From NCBI GenBank assembly GCA_964508135.1, contig CAZDSU010000019.1:30303-94302 (forward strand): a stretch of DNA of 64,000 nucleotides, in the 5' to 3' direction. Every line of letters begins with the position of its first letter. Within the stretch, counting starts at the first letter, position 1. Both the position numbers and the translations under genes were made by a program. The notes under the pieces were generated by a model. That model saw nothing but the letters and a program-made list of their open reading frames with translations, made no database searches and had not been told where the DNA came from. The DNA is from UBA6168 sp964508135 (lineage in GTDB: Bacteria > Bacteroidota > Bacteroidia > Chitinophagales > Saprospiraceae). This document shows positions 26,662 through 34,926 of the stretch, piece after piece.

Positions 26662-27915
26662 CTACCTCACCTTCAACGTCAATATCGTCATCACCGCCAG
26701 CAAAATGCTCACTATCCAGAACCTGATGACGATTTTCGCCTCAGGTATCCCTTTCTTCTGGTAGTGGTGGTGCAGCGGCGACATCAGGAAGACCCTTCGG
26801 CCCTCGCCGTACTTCCGCTTGGTGTATTTGAAGTACGCCACCTGAATCATCACCGACAGGTTTTCCGCCAGGAATATCCCGCACATGATGGGGATGATGA
26901 GTTCTTTGCGCAGCAGCAAGGCCATCGTGGCGATGATACCGCCCAGCGTCAAGCTGCCCGTGTCGCCCATGAACACCTGTGCCGGGTACGAATTGTACCA
27001 TAAGAACCCTGTGCAAGCACCCAACATGCAAGCGGCAAAAACCACCAACTCGCCCGTACCGGGCAGGTAGAACACGTTGAGGTAGCTCGCCAGCATCACG
27101 TTTCCACTCACAAAGGCGAAAACACCCAACGATGAGGCTACCACGCTGCTCACACCTGTCGCCAAGCCGTCCAATCCATCGGTCAAATTGGCTGCGTTCG
27201 ACACCGCAGTGATGATGAGAATCACCAGCGGAACAAAAATCAGCCAGACATTATTGTCTGATTGCCAAGGTTTTGGCAACCATTTTTCGTAATCCAATTG
27301 GTTTTCCTTAAAAAACGGCACGTTCGTGATGTATGCCTTGTAATGCGCCATTTCGATGGTGTCGCCTTTGGCATCCCGCACATCGTAGGGAGCGCTCACT
27401 TGCTCATACCCAAGTTCATCGGCTGGTTCTGTTTCCAGTCGTACGTTGATTTCATCGCTCTTAATCATCATCACAGCGACCAACAGCCCGCAGCCAACCT
27501 GTCCTATCAGCTTTGACTTGGCGCTCAGGCCCTCCTTGTTCTTTTTGAAGACCTTGATGTAGTCGTCCAAAAAGCCGATGATGGCCATCCAGGTCGTCAC
27601 CAAGAGCATGATGAGCACGTAGATATTTTGCAAGTCCGCCACGAGCAGCACCGGAACGACGATGCCCATTATGATGATGACGCCGCCCATTGTCGGCGTC
27701 CCTTTTTTTGACATTTGACCCTCCAGCCCAAGGTCTCGGATGTTCTCCCCAATTTGCAGGTTGCGCAAAAACTGGATGATGCGCCCACCGAACAACATGC
27801 TGATTATCAGCGAGATAAGCATCCCCATACCCGCCCGGAAAGTGGTGAATTGCCACAACCCGGCACCGGGAAGTTTGTATTCTTGCTCAAGCCATTGGAA
27901 AAGCTGGTAAAGCAT
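26662..27915 (-). CDS. mraY: Phospho-N-acetylmuramoyl-pentapeptide-transferase MraY
   Basis: Integral membrane enzyme making lipid I from UDP-MurNAc-pentapeptide and undecaprenyl phosphate, 417 residues with about ten helices. Signatures: GTPTMGGVIIIMGIVVPV, FLDDYIKVFKKNKEGLSAKSKLIGQ, NLTDGLDGLATG and NSYPAQVFMGDTGSLTLGG, then SPLHHHYQKKG. The 60-residue extracytoplasmic insertion (about 160-225, SDEINVRLETEPADEL to KPWQSDN) is common in Bacteroidota. It lies between murE and the zeta/MNT/HEPN module. Confidence 0.97.
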   Translation of the reverse strand: MLYQLFQWLEQEYKLPGAGLWQFTTFRAGMGMLISLIISMLFGGRIIQFLRNLQIGENIRDLGLEGQMSKKGTPTMGGVIIIMGIVVPVLLVADLQNIYVLIMLLVTTWMAIIGFLDDYIKVFKKNKEGLSAKSKLIGQVGCGLLVAVMMIKSDEINVRLETEPADELGYEQVSAPYDVRDAKGDTIEMAHYKAYITNVPFFKENQLDYEKWLPKPWQSDNNVWLIFVPLVILIITAVSNAANLTDGLDGLATGVSSVVASSLGVFAFVSGNVMLASYLNVFYLPGTGELVVFAACMLGACTGFLWYNSYPAQVFMGDTGSLTLGGIIATMALLLRKELIIPIMCGIFLAENLSVMIQVAYFKYTKRKYGEGRRVFLMSPLHHHYQKKGIPEAKIVIRFWIVSILLAVMTILTLKVR

Positions 27916-28015
27916 ATCTCAATTGCGGATTTCGGAATGCGGATTTCGGATTTTGCCCGCCTTCGTTCGTCCTTTTGTGGTTGTTCGTTAGTGTTTTTCG
28001 TGGCTTGATGGGACG

Positions 28016-28088
28016 CAGATTGAACTGATTTGACTGATTTACACAGATTTAAAACATCAGTGATAATCTGTTCAATCAGTAAAATCTG
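28016..28088. repeat. Inverted repeat between murE and mraY
   Basis: CAGATT-GAACTGATTTGACTGATTT units (28016-28040) face AATCTGTTCAATCAGTAAAATCTG (28065-28088) as an imperfect inverted pair. A single-arm CGGATTTCGGAA repeat also occurs at about 27922-27950. Confidence 0.6.
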
Positions 28089-28092
28089 GGTG

Positions 28093-29556
28093 CTATCCTA
28101 TCAAACCGAGCGCTTCGCTCAACTCTTTTTTATCGTCAAAATCGTGCTTCACGCCCTTGATTTCCTGGTACTTCTCATGCCCTTTGCCCGCCACCAAAAC
28201 CACATCGCCGCTTTGCGCCATTTGGCAAGCCGCCTTGATGGCTTGCCTGCGGTCAGTGATGGTCAGCGTTTTCCGCTTCGCAACGATGGGGACGCCCGAC
28301 TCCATCTCCGCCAGAATCGCCTCCGGCTCCTCGGAGCGGGGATTGTCGCTGGTCAGGATGACCTGGTCGCTGTAATCACAGGCGACTTTGGCCATCAGTG
28401 GGCGCTTGGTGCGGTCCCTGTCGCCTCCGCAGCCGCAGACTGTGATGATTTTGCCGCCGCCTTTGCGGAGCTGGTCAATCGTCGAAAGCACCTTTTCCAG
28501 CGCATCGGGCGTGTGGGCATAGTCCACGATGCCGATGACGTTGCGCTCCCGGCTCACCACTTGGTCGAAGCGACCGTCGGCGGCCCGGAGTGAGCTGAGG
28601 GCTTGCAGCACCTCCGCTTTGTTTTGACCCAAAAGCACCGCCGCCCCGTAAACGCCGAGCAAGTTGTAGGCATTGAACTCACCAATGAGGCGGGCGTGGA
28701 AGTCCGCCCCATCGAGGTCGAGGTGAAGGCCGCTCAGACTGTTTTCGAGTATTCTTGCTTTAAAATCCGCCGCCTTGCGCAGCGCAAACGTGTGGTGCTT
28801 TGCCTTCGTATTTTGCAGCATCACCTCGCCCCGCTTGTCGTCGGTGTTGACGAGTGCGAAGGCGCTTTTGGGCAAATTGTCAAAGAACAATTTCTTGGCA
28901 TCTATGTAGGCCCTGAAGGTGCCGTGATAATCCAAGTGGTCGTGCGTAATGTTTGTAAACAAGCCTCCCGCAAAAAAAAGACCGGCGATTCGCCTCTGGA
29001 CGACAGCATGGGAACTGACTTCCATAAAGGCGAAATCGCAGCCTGCCTCCACCATTTGTTGTATCAGTAAGTTGATGGCTCCAGCATCAGGTGTTGTGTG
29101 GGTGGATTGCACACTGCGTTTGTTCACTTTATTTTCAATCGTCGAAATCAGGCCAACTTTATAGCCCAATTGTGTAAAAAGGTCGTAGAGCAAGGTCGCC
29201 GTGGTCGTTTTCCCGTTCGTTCCGGTCACGCCGACGAGCTTGAGTTTTTCGGAGGGGCGGTCGTAAAATTCCGAGGCAATCCTTCCGAAAGCCTCGGCGC
29301 TGTCCGCCACCTGCACGTAGGTTATGTGGTCGTGCCTTTCCGTTGGCAGTTCCTCGCAAAGCACCGCCGTCGCCCCATTCTCGATGGCCTTGCCGATGAA
29401 GGCGTGGCCGTCGGTCGCCGTGCCCCGGAGGGCTGCGAAGAGGGTGCCGGGTGCTGCCTTGCGGCTGTCCAATGTCAAGGCGGTTATCTCCTGCTCCGTT
29501 GAGCCGAGGAGGGTTTTTATTTCGCTGGTGTTGAGAAGTTGGTTAAGTGTTTTCAA
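28093..29556 (-). CDS. murE: UDP-MurNAc-tripeptide ligase MurE (meso-DAP type)
   Basis: ATP-dependent ligase of 487 residues adding the third amino acid to UDP-MurNAc-dipeptide. P-loop VGVTGTNGKTTTATLLYDL, STHTTPDAG, MEVSSHAVVQRR, THDHLDYHGTF and the C-terminal DNPRSEEP motif. The DNPR motif is the known determinant for meso-diaminopimelate, so the cell wall is probably of the DAP type. It is separated from ftsI by about 2.8 kb of accessory genes. Confidence 0.96.
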   Translation of the reverse strand: MKTLNQLLNTSEIKTLLGSTEQEITALTLDSRKAAPGTLFAALRGTATDGHAFIGKAIENGATAVLCEELPTERHDHITYVQVADSAEAFGRIASEFYDRPSEKLKLVGVTGTNGKTTTATLLYDLFTQLGYKVGLISTIENKVNKRSVQSTHTTPDAGAINLLIQQMVEAGCDFAFMEVSSHAVVQRRIAGLFFAGGLFTNITHDHLDYHGTFRAYIDAKKLFFDNLPKSAFALVNTDDKRGEVMLQNTKAKHHTFALRKAADFKARILENSLSGLHLDLDGADFHARLIGEFNAYNLLGVYGAAVLLGQNKAEVLQALSSLRAADGRFDQVVSRERNVIGIVDYAHTPDALEKVLSTIDQLRKGGGKIITVCGCGGDRDRTKRPLMAKVACDYSDQVILTSDNPRSEEPEAILAEMESGVPIVAKRKTLTITDRRQAIKAACQMAQSGDVVLVAGKGHEKYQEIKGVKHDFDDKKELSEALGLIG

Positions 29557-29578
29557 TTCAACTAGGGCTATGATTTTT

Positions 29579-30097
29579 TCAATTCACTACTTCAATGCTT
29601 AATATATCTTCAGTTGGAAATCCAACAGATTCCAGTTTTTCAATTTGCTGTTTTGATAACATCAACGAGGTTGAATTAGGAATTACTTTGATTCTTATAG
29701 CTCCATAACTTTTTACATTTTCCTTAATATTTTTCAACAACTCAATTCTTTCTGCGTCAGTTAGTATTATTTCAATGGCAACTAAAAAATCTCCGTAATT
29801 ATCAAATGTGTCCGAATTTGGATTGATGTTAATTCCAAAAGACCTTGTAAATGATAATTTAAATAATTCCTCCCTTGAAACCTTTGGCTGCAAACCACCA
29901 TTAGCCATTATTTTCATTTCAATTTTTGATAACTCAGTTTTAAAATAGCTTAAATCAGTCTTTAATTCTTCAACGTTGGGTACAGATTCTGAGCTTTTAC
30001 CCACTTCTCTTAATTTAAACTTAGTTTCTGCAATTTTTTGCATCCAAATCGACCTAAGAGAATTTAGTTCTTCAAGAGTGAAAACAGATTCGTCCAT
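29579..30097 (-). CDS. Hypothetical AT-rich protein
   Basis: A 172-residue acidic-to-neutral protein that I do not recognise. Residues about 5-70 are predicted coiled coil (LEELNSLRSIWMQKIAETKFKLREVG, ELKTDLSYFKTELSKIEMKIM). The remainder looks alpha/beta. Its codon use is clearly richer in A and T than the flanking murE, suggesting recent acquisition. It starts the accessory block between murE and ftsI, ends 22 bases from murE and may be a passenger gene. Confidence 0.6.
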   Translation of the reverse strand: MDESVFTLEELNSLRSIWMQKIAETKFKLREVGKSSESVPNVEELKTDLSYFKTELSKIEMKIMANGGLQPKVSREELFKLSFTRSFGININPNSDTFDNYGDFLVAIEIILTDAERIELLKNIKENVKSYGAIRIKVIPNSTSLMLSKQQIEKLESVGFPTEDILSIEVVN

Positions 30098-30130
30098 GTT
30101 GTTCTGATTAATTTAATGAATACTAGGTTT

Positions 30131-30186
30131 ACCAATTGTAACAAGTGTGTTTTATCAGCCCTAAAGTCTCGTAGTTCTTCAAGTTG
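30131..30186. repeat. Copy 1 of a 55-bp direct repeat
   Basis: The stretch ACCAATTGTAACAAGTGTG... CAGCCCTAAAGTCTCGTAG is repeated with a few changes at 31036-31091. It overlaps the end of the small membrane-protein gene. Confidence 0.7.
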
Positions 30187-30340
30187 TATTATCTTTTTCC
30201 CCATCATTAGATTTTTTCCAACCGAAGTACGCACACAGTATTGAAAGGGCAAGTCCAGCAAAAAAGAATTTTCCCGCAACTAATTGTCCAAGAAAACCAA
30301 GCCCAAAAAACACTGCCAATACTTTAAGTACTACTTTCAT
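30179..30340 (-). CDS. Small membrane protein, 53 residues
   Basis: A short frame beginning at ATG 30340: MKVVLKVLAVFFGLGFLGQL, then VAGKFFFAGLALSILCAYFGW and a charged tail KKSNDGEKDNTT. It has two hydrophobic segments, so it should sit in the inner membrane with the tail in the cytoplasm. It lies between two hypothetical genes of the same orientation and similar AT-rich composition. No family recognised. Confidence 0.55.
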   Translation of the reverse strand: MKVVLKVLAVFFGLGFLGQLVAGKFFFAGLALSILCAYFGWKKSNDGEKDNTT

Positions 30341-30370
30341 TTCAAATTTTTTAGTCGTGTATTAAATATT

Positions 30371-30853
30371 TTACAAGCAGGAAATTTGCTTTTTTAAAAT
30401 ACCAGCATTTGACGTGGCTTCAAAAGTTCTTAAAAGTCCATCTTGAAGTTTGAAAGAAATTGTTTTTATTTCTGACTTTTTCAGTTTCCCAATTTGACTT
30501 TCAGAAATAAGAAACACACCTTGTGCCACTTCGCTATTACCAATGTAGGCTAACTGAGCGTTGATTAACTCAAAGGTAATCAGACTATTATCACTAAGTC
30601 GAATTGATAAATCGCCGGAAATATCCTTTGCTGCCGATTTGAAACGGACAGTAATTGTGATAAATTTCTCTTGACCATTTGATGCCGCAGCAATTCCAAC
30701 TTGAGTTGAATTGTCGAATGCAATGGGTAAAGAATTGCATTGGGTAATTGTAGTGCCATCATCTCGTGCAATCTTTTCGCAGTCACATTGCCCGTAAGTG
30801 ATTCCAGATACTAAGCACACTGCTATTGATAAAAAATAGAATTTCATTTTCAT
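30371..30853 (-). CDS. Hypothetical exported protein
   Basis: About 160 residues from MKMKFYFLSIAVCLVSGITYGQCDCEKIARD, with a clear signal peptide and CDC just after the cleavage site. The mature part is beta-rich (FITITVRFKSAAKDISGDLSIRLSDNSLITFELI) and ends in a Cys (KKQISCL). It is probably a periplasmic beta-sandwich protein. An upstream in-frame ATG (30901) adds an unlikely leader. Function unknown; it is part of the AT-rich block between murE and ftsI. Confidence 0.6.
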   Translation of the reverse strand: MKMKFYFLSIAVCLVSGITYGQCDCEKIARDDGTTITQCNSLPIAFDNSTQVGIAAASNGQEKFITITVRFKSAAKDISGDLSIRLSDNSLITFELINAQLAYIGNSEVAQGVFLISESQIGKLKKSEIKTISFKLQDGLLRTFEATSNAGILKKQISCL

Positions 30854-30935
30854 TTTAGGTATTTTATAAACATTGGTTGACATGTAGTTCCAATTGTTCA
30901 AGTTGTCTAAAATTCTTTAAATTTGAGAAGATTCA

Positions 30936-31091
30936 GACCATTTCGTTGATGTCAACAAAATGGTCAACAAACCTCTTTCGACTTGTCCCTAAACCATTTT
31001 GTTGGTGTCAACAAAATGGTCGCTCCCCGTTTTAAACCAGTTGTCGCAAGTCTGTTTTAGCAGCCCTAAAGTTCCGTAGTTCTTGCAAGTT
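30936..31091. repeat. Palindrome pair downstream of the second KilA-N gene
   Basis: Two 30-bp near-palindromes at 30936-30965 and 30992-31021, 56 bases apart, separated by AACAAACCTCTTTCGACTTG-type spacer and followed by GCTCCCCGTTTTAAACC. They encode DHFVDVNKMV and NHFVGVNKMV. The block is repeated at 32138-32240 with changed palindrome cores. Positions 31036-31091 are copy 2 of the 55-bp repeat of 30131-30186. Confidence 0.85.
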
Positions 31092-31128
31092 TGCAACTTG
31101 CAAGGCTCCGCCAGTAGCCAAAAGCCAA

Positions 31129-31959
31129 CTATTTTTCCAGCTTCTTCACCCCCTCCATCGCCTTCGCCGCTTTCAAGACCTCCACTTCCCTTTCCGCCCT
31201 TTTTGCCAAGACCGAGAAGCGTTCTTCTTGGTTGAAGCCTTGCGAAATCATGGCGGCGTTGAGGCTTTCCATGTTTGCCAGCACTTGAAGTTCTTCGACC
31301 GTTGCCGAGTCCCGCAAGTTGCCTTTGGCTTCGGGGTTAGCGGTTTTCCATTGCTTTGCCGTCATTCCGAAGACGACTGTGTTCAGCAGGTCGGCTTCGG
31401 AGGCGAAGAAGATGGACTCCCGTTTGGTTCGCCAGTCGAGTTGGGGTACTAAATGCTCTCGAATTGCGTCGGTGTGGATATGGTAGTTTGCCTTTGCAAT
31501 CTCCCTTCTCAGGTTCCAAACCTGCCCCAGTTGTTTTGCTTCGTCATTCTTTAGCCGCTGAAACTCTTTCAGCAGGTAAAGTTGGAAAATGGGGTTCAGC
31601 CAGTAGCAGAAGTGAAGCGTGATGTCGGAATGACCGTAAGTGCTTGCACTTCTTCCCCTGCTTGATTTAATGCCTGTTGAGGCTGTATTTGTAATCCATT
31701 TTTCTGGCGACATCGAAAAGGCGTTGCCGCCTGCTTCCTGTCGAATGTTATCAAAAATTTCACGTTTGAAACCAGTGTTGTGCATTTCTTCCCAAGCAGC
31801 CAAGTAGTCGAGCGTTGAAATGAGACGAAGCCAGTTTCTAATGACATACCTTGATTCACCGAACTTTGATGCAATGTCGGTTAGAGAGAAATAATCCCTA
31901 TCCCCATCTGTCAAAAGAGCAATTTCAGTTCCCTGAACGGTTATTTTCGATTTTGCCAT
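31129..31959 (-). CDS. KilA-N domain protein
   Basis: A 276-residue protein starting MAKSKITVQGTEIALLTDGDRDYFSLTDIASKFGE, followed by NWLRLISTLDYLAAWEEMHN, then the long KilA-N core (SMSPEKWITNTASTGIKSSRGRSASTYGHSDITLHFCYWLNPIFQLYLLKEFQRLK). The C-terminal half (about 150-276) is helical with LRREIAKANYHIHTDAIREHLVPQ and a charged terminal helix. This matches a common Bacteroidota KilA-N family distinct from the one at 18558-19271; no palindrome is present in its coding sequence. Palindrome pairs flank the gene on both sides. It lies between ftsI and the AT-rich hypothetical genes. The role is unknown; DNA binding is inferred from the domain. Confidence 0.82.
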   Translation of the reverse strand: MAKSKITVQGTEIALLTDGDRDYFSLTDIASKFGESRYVIRNWLRLISTLDYLAAWEEMHNTGFKREIFDNIRQEAGGNAFSMSPEKWITNTASTGIKSSRGRSASTYGHSDITLHFCYWLNPIFQLYLLKEFQRLKNDEAKQLGQVWNLRREIAKANYHIHTDAIREHLVPQLDWRTKRESIFFASEADLLNTVVFGMTAKQWKTANPEAKGNLRDSATVEELQVLANMESLNAAMISQGFNQEERFSVLAKRAEREVEVLKAAKAMEGVKKLEK

Positions 31960-32040
31960 TTTGAACTATTGTTTGCTTTTGTAATCATGGTTTTGTCGTA
32001 AAGCCTGAAAAAAATCACATCCTGTTTTCTTTTTTTCGAT

Positions 32041-32090
32041 TCCAACAGGGTTAATACGGGTCGAATTCGACCCGTATTAACCCTGTTGGA
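32041..32090. repeat. Perfect 50-bp palindrome upstream of the KilA-N gene
   Basis: The left arm TCCAACAGGGTTAATACGGG-TCGAA is followed directly by its exact reverse complement, with no loop. It lies 82 bases upstream of the KilA-N start, where it could be an operator or a hairpin in the transcript. Confidence 0.9.
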
Positions 32091-32137
32091 GTTTTGATTT
32101 CATTTTTAGGGCTAAAAAATCAAAATCCATTTGTCCA

Positions 32138-32240
32138 GACCATTTCGGCGACATCACCGAAATGGTCAACAAACCACTTTCGACTTGTCTCCAGACCATT
32201 TTGTTGGTGTCAACAAAATGGTCGCTCCTCGTTTTAAACC
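32138..32240. repeat. Palindrome pair upstream of the second KilA-N gene
   Basis: 30-bp near-palindromes at 32138-32167 and 32194-32223, again 56 bases apart with the same spacer as at 30936-31021. They encode DHFGDITEMV and DHFVGVNKMV. Relative to the downstream copy, the first palindrome has changed on both arms so that pairing is kept. Confidence 0.85.
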
Positions 32241-32351
32241 CCTTAAATTTGAGTGGTTTAAAAATGACAATCCATTGATTATCTTGACCTTAGCTTTTTA
32301 ATATCATCAAATTCGATGACATTAAACCACCCGCCGAACTGGGGTTCGGCG
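32241..32351. other. Short gap before ftsI end, with imperfect palindromes
   Basis: Contains an imperfect 24-bp palindrome at about 32311-32334 (AATATCATCAAA / TTCGATGACATT) enclosed by GGTTTAA / TTAAACC, and a CGCCGAAC/GTTCGGCG hairpin next to the ftsI stop. No gene seen. Confidence 0.5.
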
Positions 32352-34496
32352 CTACCCCAACCTCAAATAAACCACCTGCCCGTTCACCCTCGTCCCCGGC
32401 GTGATGCTTTGCGTCACCACCTTGCCGTAGCCGCCGCTGAACTGTACCCGCAAACCTTTGTTTTCGAGCAAAAACAGGGCATCTCGAAGGCCCATGCCGA
32501 TGACATTGGGCACTTTTTTCTCCTCCACCGAACGCTTCATTAGTTTGAGCGAATCGGGTTCGGCGCTGCGGAGTACCGCCCAGTCTCCGTCGGCCTTGTT
32601 GTAATAATCGAGGCCAAGTTCGCTCATGATGTACTGAATATCAGTGCGGTAGCCAGCGTCTTTATCTGGCATTTGCTTGCTTTCAAAGGCCACGGCGTCA
32701 CCCGTGTTCAGCACGGGGTAAAGTTCCAGCCGGGTGGCGATGGCCTTTTCAGCGATCTCCTTGAAGACTGGCAGTGCCACTGCGCCACCGTAAATGCCCG
32801 CCTCTTTTGGCTTGCTGATGAGCACGATGCAGGAGTAAACCGGGTTGTCGGCAGGGAAGTACCCGGCGAAGCTCGCCTGGTAGCCGCCGACTTTTGTTTT
32901 TTCTTTCAAGCGCTGGTAGTTCAACTGTGCGGTGCCCGTTTTGCCAGCAAAACGGAAGACATCCGAGCGGGCGGCGTAGGCCGTTCCCCAACTGCTGTCC
33001 ACCACGCATTCCAGCAGTTCTTGCGCTTGGTTGATGGCTTTTTTCGAAGCAATGCGGCCTTTCACCTCGGTCACCGGAAATTTTTTCAGCGTTACGCCGT
33101 ACTGCTGAATTTCCCGGATGAGGTAGGGCTTGACGTACACCCCATCGTTTGCGACTGCATTGTAAAAAGCCAGCAACTGCAACGGGGTAGTGGTCAATTC
33201 ATAGCCGATTGACATCCATGGCAGTGTCGTGCCGCTCCAACCGTCCTCCTCGTTGTAAGCTCGTTTGATGTATGGTTCTGGCTCGCCACCGACTTCGACA
33301 CCAGTCGGTTGGTCGAGGAAAAAATCATGCAGCCGCTCGATGTATTTGTCGGCCTTATTTTTTGTTCCGTAGCTGTTGTAAACCATTCTGGAAACGCCCA
33401 CGTTGGACGACATTCCGAAGGCCTGCTTCACCGACACCCGGTTGTAGTGGTGCGGATAAGCATCTTTCAGTTCGGCGTCGTGGTACATGGTCACGCCCTG
33501 TTCCAGGTCAATGCTGTCCTCGAGGTCAATAAACCCGTCTTCGAGCATGGCGAGCATGGAAGCCAGCTTGAAGGTAGAGCCGGGTTCCGTTGCCGAACCG
33601 ATGGCGTGGTTGTAGGTCTCCCAGAGCTGTCCTTCTTTCGTCCAACCGAGGTTGGCCAAGGCCTTGACGGCCCCAGTTTTCACGTCCATCAAGATGGCCA
33701 CGCCGCTTTCGGCCTGGTGTCGAACCATTGCTTTGGCGAGGGCACCTTCGGCAATGTCCTGCAAGTTTACATCGAGCGTTGTCACCACGTCCTGACCCGG
33801 TTTTGGTTCAATTTTGGCGAGGTTTTCCAGCGGAATCCACATGCCACCGCCGATCCGGTACATGAGTTGGGTGCCTTCTTCGCCCTGCAACTGGTCATGG
33901 TATGCGCCTTCGATGCCAACCTTGACAGAGTCACCTTGCACGTAACCAATCGTCCGGTTGGCCAAGAGCCTGAACGGGCGCTCCCGGTTGTATTTTTGAA
34001 CCACAATCAATCCGCCTTTGAACTGCCCAAGGTTGAACAGGGGAAAGCTGGTGATGCGCTCCTTTTCGGTCAGTGATGCATCATCTTTAATAGGAATGAA
34101 GCGCTTTCCGGTCAGTTTTTGCTGCCAAAGGAACTCCTTCATGGCACCGGGCGTCATGCTCGGGTTCACGTAGGTGGCCAAGTAGTACGCCAAGCTGTCG
34201 AATGATTTTGATGCCCAAAACGCCGTGTCAATGGCGTTGGAATTTGGGTCCCAAGAGATGTCAAAGAACGGCATTGAGGTGGCCAACATGCTACCGTCTT
34301 CGGTCAATATGTTGCCCCGCTCGGCTTCCATCGGCACCTCTTTGATGTAGAGTTCCTCGCCCTTGCTCCGCCATTTTTCGCCCTCTATCACGCTGATTTT
34401 CACCGCTTGGGTAAATATGGCAACTGCCACCAGCACGACTGTTGCAAGCACTACGTAAACACGTACAAGGACTTCGTTTTTGACGTTGAAAGCCAT
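32352..34496 (-). CDS. ftsI: Septal transpeptidase FtsI (PBP with PASTA domain)
   Basis: Penicillin-binding protein that crosslinks septal peptidoglycan, 714 residues. One N-terminal membrane helix (VLVRVYVVLATVVLVAVAIF), a dimerisation domain, and the transpeptidase motifs SxxK (EPGSTFKLASM), SxN (MSSNVGVSR) and KTGT (AGKTGTAQLN). The last 60 residues are a PASTA domain (VEEKKVPNVIGMGLRDALFL...VVYLRLG), as in SpoVD-like proteins. The start at ATG 34496 (MAFNVKNEV) is chosen because the longer frame from 34568 runs through a 7-bp repeat element. Confidence 0.95.
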   Translation of the reverse strand: MAFNVKNEVLVRVYVVLATVVLVAVAIFTQAVKISVIEGEKWRSKGEELYIKEVPMEAERGNILTEDGSMLATSMPFFDISWDPNSNAIDTAFWASKSFDSLAYYLATYVNPSMTPGAMKEFLWQQKLTGKRFIPIKDDASLTEKERITSFPLFNLGQFKGGLIVVQKYNRERPFRLLANRTIGYVQGDSVKVGIEGAYHDQLQGEEGTQLMYRIGGGMWIPLENLAKIEPKPGQDVVTTLDVNLQDIAEGALAKAMVRHQAESGVAILMDVKTGAVKALANLGWTKEGQLWETYNHAIGSATEPGSTFKLASMLAMLEDGFIDLEDSIDLEQGVTMYHDAELKDAYPHHYNRVSVKQAFGMSSNVGVSRMVYNSYGTKNKADKYIERLHDFFLDQPTGVEVGGEPEPYIKRAYNEEDGWSGTTLPWMSIGYELTTTPLQLLAFYNAVANDGVYVKPYLIREIQQYGVTLKKFPVTEVKGRIASKKAINQAQELLECVVDSSWGTAYAARSDVFRFAGKTGTAQLNYQRLKEKTKVGGYQASFAGYFPADNPVYSCIVLISKPKEAGIYGGAVALPVFKEIAEKAIATRLELYPVLNTGDAVAFESKQMPDKDAGYRTDIQYIMSELGLDYYNKADGDWAVLRSAEPDSLKLMKRSVEEKKVPNVIGMGLRDALFLLENKGLRVQFSGGYGKVVTQSITPGTRVNGQVVYLRLG

Positions 34497-34502
34497 TTTC
34501 TC

Positions 34503-34581
34503 TGAACTGTGAATTGTAAACTGTAAACTGTGAACGGGGCGCCGAAGCATCCATAATTCACAGTTCACAGTTCATAGTTCA
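34503..34581. repeat. Inverted 7-bp repeats between ftsL and ftsI
   Basis: Units such as AACTGTG, AATTGTA, AACTGTA (34503-34534) face complementary units (34552-34581). The element lies directly upstream of the ftsI start. Confidence 0.8.
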
Positions 34582-34602
34582 CCGTTTAATACTGCTGTTT
34601 GT

Positions 34603-34926
34603 TTAATCTTCCACTATAATCCGATGCACCCTGCCAGAGGTTTTGTGAAGGCCGAGGGACTCAACGTCCTCTCCGACTTCAGCCAAACGGCTCTTGAACA
34701 TGGTTTCGGATTTCAAAGAATTATACTGACGCTTAAGCTCTTTTACTTCGCTTTGCAAGGTTTGTATTTGCCGGACCTGCTTTTCCGCATAGTGTGCGTT
34801 GGCAATGTAGATGACGGTGAGAAAGCTCAGGAACAGCACGAAAGGCAAGTTCTTCAAGACCAGGGAAGCACCCATGCTCCCTAGCTCCAAATAGCTCCCG
34901 AGTGATTTTTTTTGTGTTGCCATCAT
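34603..34926 (-). CDS. ftsL: FtsL-like divisome protein
   Basis: A 107-residue protein with one membrane helix (LPFVLFLSFLTVIYIANAHYA) followed by a coiled coil (EKQVRQIQTLQSEVKELKRQYNSLKSETMFKSRLAEVGEDV). Size, topology and position between rsmH and ftsI identify it as the Bacteroidota FtsL-type protein, which forms a complex with FtsQ and activates FtsWI. The sequence itself is poorly conserved across bacteria. Start at ATG 34926 or 34923. Confidence 0.85.
   Translation of the reverse strand: MMATQKKSLGSYLELGSMGASLVLKNLPFVLFLSFLTVIYIANAHYAEKQVRQIQTLQSEVKELKRQYNSLKSETMFKSRLAEVGEDVESLGLHKTSGRVHRIIVED

Noticed and set aside
34497..34568. N-terminal extension of FtsI
   Set aside because: Also encoded by repeat DNA; the membrane helix follows normally from ATG 34496.
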